64,000 nucleotides of DNA from Fasciolopsis buskii (lineage: Eukaryota > Platyhelminthes > Trematoda > Plagiorchiida > Fasciolidae), in NCBI GenBank assembly GCA_008360955.1, contig LUCM01011154.1, positions 240,717 through 304,716 of the forward strand, read 5' to 3'. The first letter of the stretch is position 1, and every line of letters begins with the position of its first letter. The notes below the pieces were generated by a model. It was not told the origin of the DNA, searched no databases, and worked only from the letters and a program-made list of their open reading frames with translations. The position numbers and the translations under genes are program-made. Positions 61,880 to 64,000 of the stretch are shown piece by piece.

Positions 61880-62906
61880 TGAAACAGAAAATAATTGGGA
61901 AATGATACTCAACATTGTATCCTATAGATTGCCAGTGAAAAATAGATTGATGTAGGAATATCAGAGTTAAGTAAGCAAGGACGGTGATGGCCATTCTTAA
62001 AACCTTTAACAAAAACCGTGATACGAGAGCAGCGATCAAGCGACGATGTGTTCAAAGACCTTTGAGGCGATGCATTCAGGTTTTGGAAAGGCCAAGTTGA
62101 ACCACGTAGCTAGTTACCCAGCCGTCAAACAGTACTAACATTCGGCTCAAAACTACGGAGTCAGGGTACGGCTGTAAATGGTGTTGTGAGGAGCAGAGCA
62201 CGTTGGTCCAAGGTTGATGGTTATAAAAAGTTAAGTGAACTGAATTCCTTGTTAAGAAACACCACTGCGAGCAACGTCCAGTGGTCCTCAAAACCAATGA
62301 AAGATGGGTGCTATGTCGGCGGGTGCTCAAACTCGATGAACCGTTAGCCAAACGGTTAAGCGGTTCGACTCACAATCGTTCGGCCTGAGTTTGTGTCCCT
62401 TTTCCGTCGCGCTGGATATACAATGATGATTTCAACTAAACATGAAAGAGCTGCAGCGAGTCCATTGTTTACAAAGGCGAGTTGAGTGCAGGAACTGCAC
62501 AAAAGATCATGAAAACGATGAACGAAATCCTTCACCATTCACCTTTGATTGACGTCCGGCGAACAGCAAGAGTGTATAGCAACAAATAACTTGCCAACAG
62601 CGGAGAGAGAGACGAGCCAAAATGCTCTAGCTATCATTCAACTCAAACAGTTTTCGTCACCTTGAGTGTGGCGAACACAAAAAAAGGGTAGCAAAAGAGA
62701 TGAGAGGACAGAGAAAAAAGTGACGTAAATGAAACCCACGGATCCTATAGATGAATGTACCCTCGTCAAACACTTATTAATGATTTCCACTGATAAGCGG
62801 ATGTCCATCCCAAAGAAATAAGGATACTTATGCATTCAGAAGCAAAGAATTCGGTAGCAAGGACGGCGTTTCGTAACACCCAATGGCATCCATGGAATTA
62901 ACTAAC
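61880..62906. other. EFA6 intron upstream of the SEC7 motif-2 exon
   Basis: I searched the minus strand for the preceding SEC7 exon, with the conserved Gly-Glu-Thr-Gln catalytic loop, and did not find it. It is probably beyond the terminal gap. A SINE copy lies within at 62340-62410. Confidence 0.6.
62340..62410 (+). mobile_element. tRNA-derived SINE, family B, copy 3
   Basis: An A-box-like TAGCCAAACGG is at 62345-62355 and a B-box-like AGTTTGTGTCC at 62388-62398. The middle, gactcacaatcgttcggcct, matches the ttcacaatcg of the copy at 43300-43440. The tail after the B box differs, so it may be a fragment. Confidence 0.5.
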
Positions 62907-63918
62907 AAACAAATATTCGAGCTGGTATTCCTTTTATTGAGTTAGAACTGCCAATTCTTTCCGACAATAAGCCGCAAGCTTTAACCCTATCTCGTTCGCA
63001 AGTAAGCTAAAAATTCAGTCGATATCCCATTTTAGCCAATATAAGTATGTCTCAACCCTGGCGCATTGCGACCCCGCTAGGGAGATCAAAGGAAGATTTA
63101 TTCGTAACAAATTGATCCATGTGTCGCTAGAAATCCGGCCTGTCACTATTCGTCAGTAATTTCTTGGTCATTTTGATGTAGCGTTCAGCAATTCCAGTAT
63201 GAAATGGTTTTTACCATGCACTCCAAGACGTTTCAGAATATCTATTTCAGCACCCACAGACCAGGTAGACCATTAAGTTACCACACGAAACATTTTGGAT
63301 AGGATCAAGATTCAGGCCGTGGTGACTTTGTTTGAAGCAGATCTTGGATCCAATTGCGTCCCTTGGCGATGTAGACCAGACTGAAAAAACCACTCTACTC
63401 AGGATGACATTTACTGAATTTTAATGGAGTGAAATACAGAGCCTTTTCCGAAGACACTGTCTTTTCTTTACGTTGTCCGATTCCTCAGAATTAAAGGAAT
63501 ATCTCCGTTACCAAAACGAAAATATTCTCCCATCCGTACTGCATTTTTTTCTGACTCGCCTGTGAGGCTTTCCTCATTTTATTTGTGTAAGAATAAAGAA
63601 CTTTGGAATTAGAAAGCGGGATAAGTTTTTCGAAGGATTTCCCACTAGAAATATTTATTTGATAAGTGTTCTCCAAGTCACCACATCCCATGCATCCATC
63701 AACAACGTTTACGGGTCTCCAAACTAAGGCGCTCGCCATTTACCATTAGTGTGCAGAATAATTATATTTTCTGCTCTATTGCGCGATTAATCCATACTCC
63801 ATATCCGCGAACAATTGGAGCGTTTCAACGTTGTTCAAGTCTACCTGGGCAATGGTTCCTGAAATACCGGTAAAAATAATCCGCATCAGGACTAGAGAAA
63901 GTTTTGGCATGAGTGTAA
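62907..63918 (-). repeat. 1,012-bp inverted repeat, right arm
   Basis: Reverse complement of 51946-52957, with no difference in the stretches compared by eye. It ends exactly at the terminal N run, so the true length may be greater. Its inner edge (62906/62907) lies within continuous sequence. Confidence 0.93.
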
Positions 63919-64000
63919 NNNNNNNNNNNNNNNNNNNNNNNNNNNNNNNNNNNNNNNNNNNNNNNNNNNNNNNNNNNNNNNNNNNNNNNNNNNNNNNNNN
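63919..64000. other. Assembly gap at window end
   Basis: N bases run to the end of the window. The missing 5' part of the EFA6 gene probably lies beyond. Confidence 0.99.

Noticed and set aside
61812..62039. Minus-strand open frame with a Leu/Val-rich start, considered as the upstream SEC7 exon
   Set aside because: It is in a different frame from the SEC7 exon and does not match the residues expected before the ALMLLNTDLH motif.

Overview
This is a eukaryotic window. It is probably from a flatworm, most likely a digenean fluke. The evidence is one gene cut into small exons by kilobase-scale introns, and many decayed retroelements of types common in flukes: RTE-like LINEs, a Penelope-like element and tRNA-derived SINEs. 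I see no bacterial operons, rRNA genes, functional tRNA genes or CRISPR arrays. Species cannot be fixed from the sequence alone. There are two assembly gaps (N runs), at 51111-51288 and from 63919 to the window end.

The one gene I can reconstruct lies on the minus strand and covers 19571-61878. It is the 3' part of an EFA6/PSD-family Arf6 exchange factor (SEC7 domain, then PH domain, then coiled coil). Nine exons were assembled by hand: 61878-61820, 47149-47016, 44132-43652, 39388-39307, 32666-32186, 25441-24980, 22906-22762, 21365-20844 and 20437-19571. All internal exon edges are AG/GT, all reading phases join, and the join gives 1,076 complete codons before the stop. The start of the gene, including the catalytic-glutamate half of SEC7, lies beyond the right edge of the window. 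Compared with vertebrate EFA6 proteins it carries large low-complexity additions: a Pro/Gly/Tyr-rich stretch between SEC7 and PH with an NPF motif at its end, about 250 residues inside the PH domain, an Ala/Ser/Thr-rich stretch inside the coiled coil, and a long Pro/Tyr/Ser-rich tail.

Region by region: 1-13450 is apparently non-coding with weak repeat traces. At 13500-16610 lies a long decayed RTE-like LINE (minus) with endonuclease and RT pieces and a GC-rich insert. A tRNA-like SINE sits at 17450. At 19571-25441 are the last four exons of the EFA6 gene, with a second RTE-like fragment in one intron. At 26550-28330 is a decayed Jockey/CR1-type LINE (plus). At 32186-44132 are three more exons, with a Penelope-like element at 33413-35823 in an intron. 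At 44133-61878 is the SEC7 part, with a 14.7-kb intron that holds SINEs, two RT fragments, an assembly gap and one arm of a 1,012-bp inverted repeat. The other arm is at 62907-63918, against the terminal gap.

The most notable observations are the expanded, split PH domain of the EFA6 homologue, the apparently identical 1-kb inverted repeat next to gaps, and the Penelope-like element bounded by a short direct repeat and AT microsatellites.
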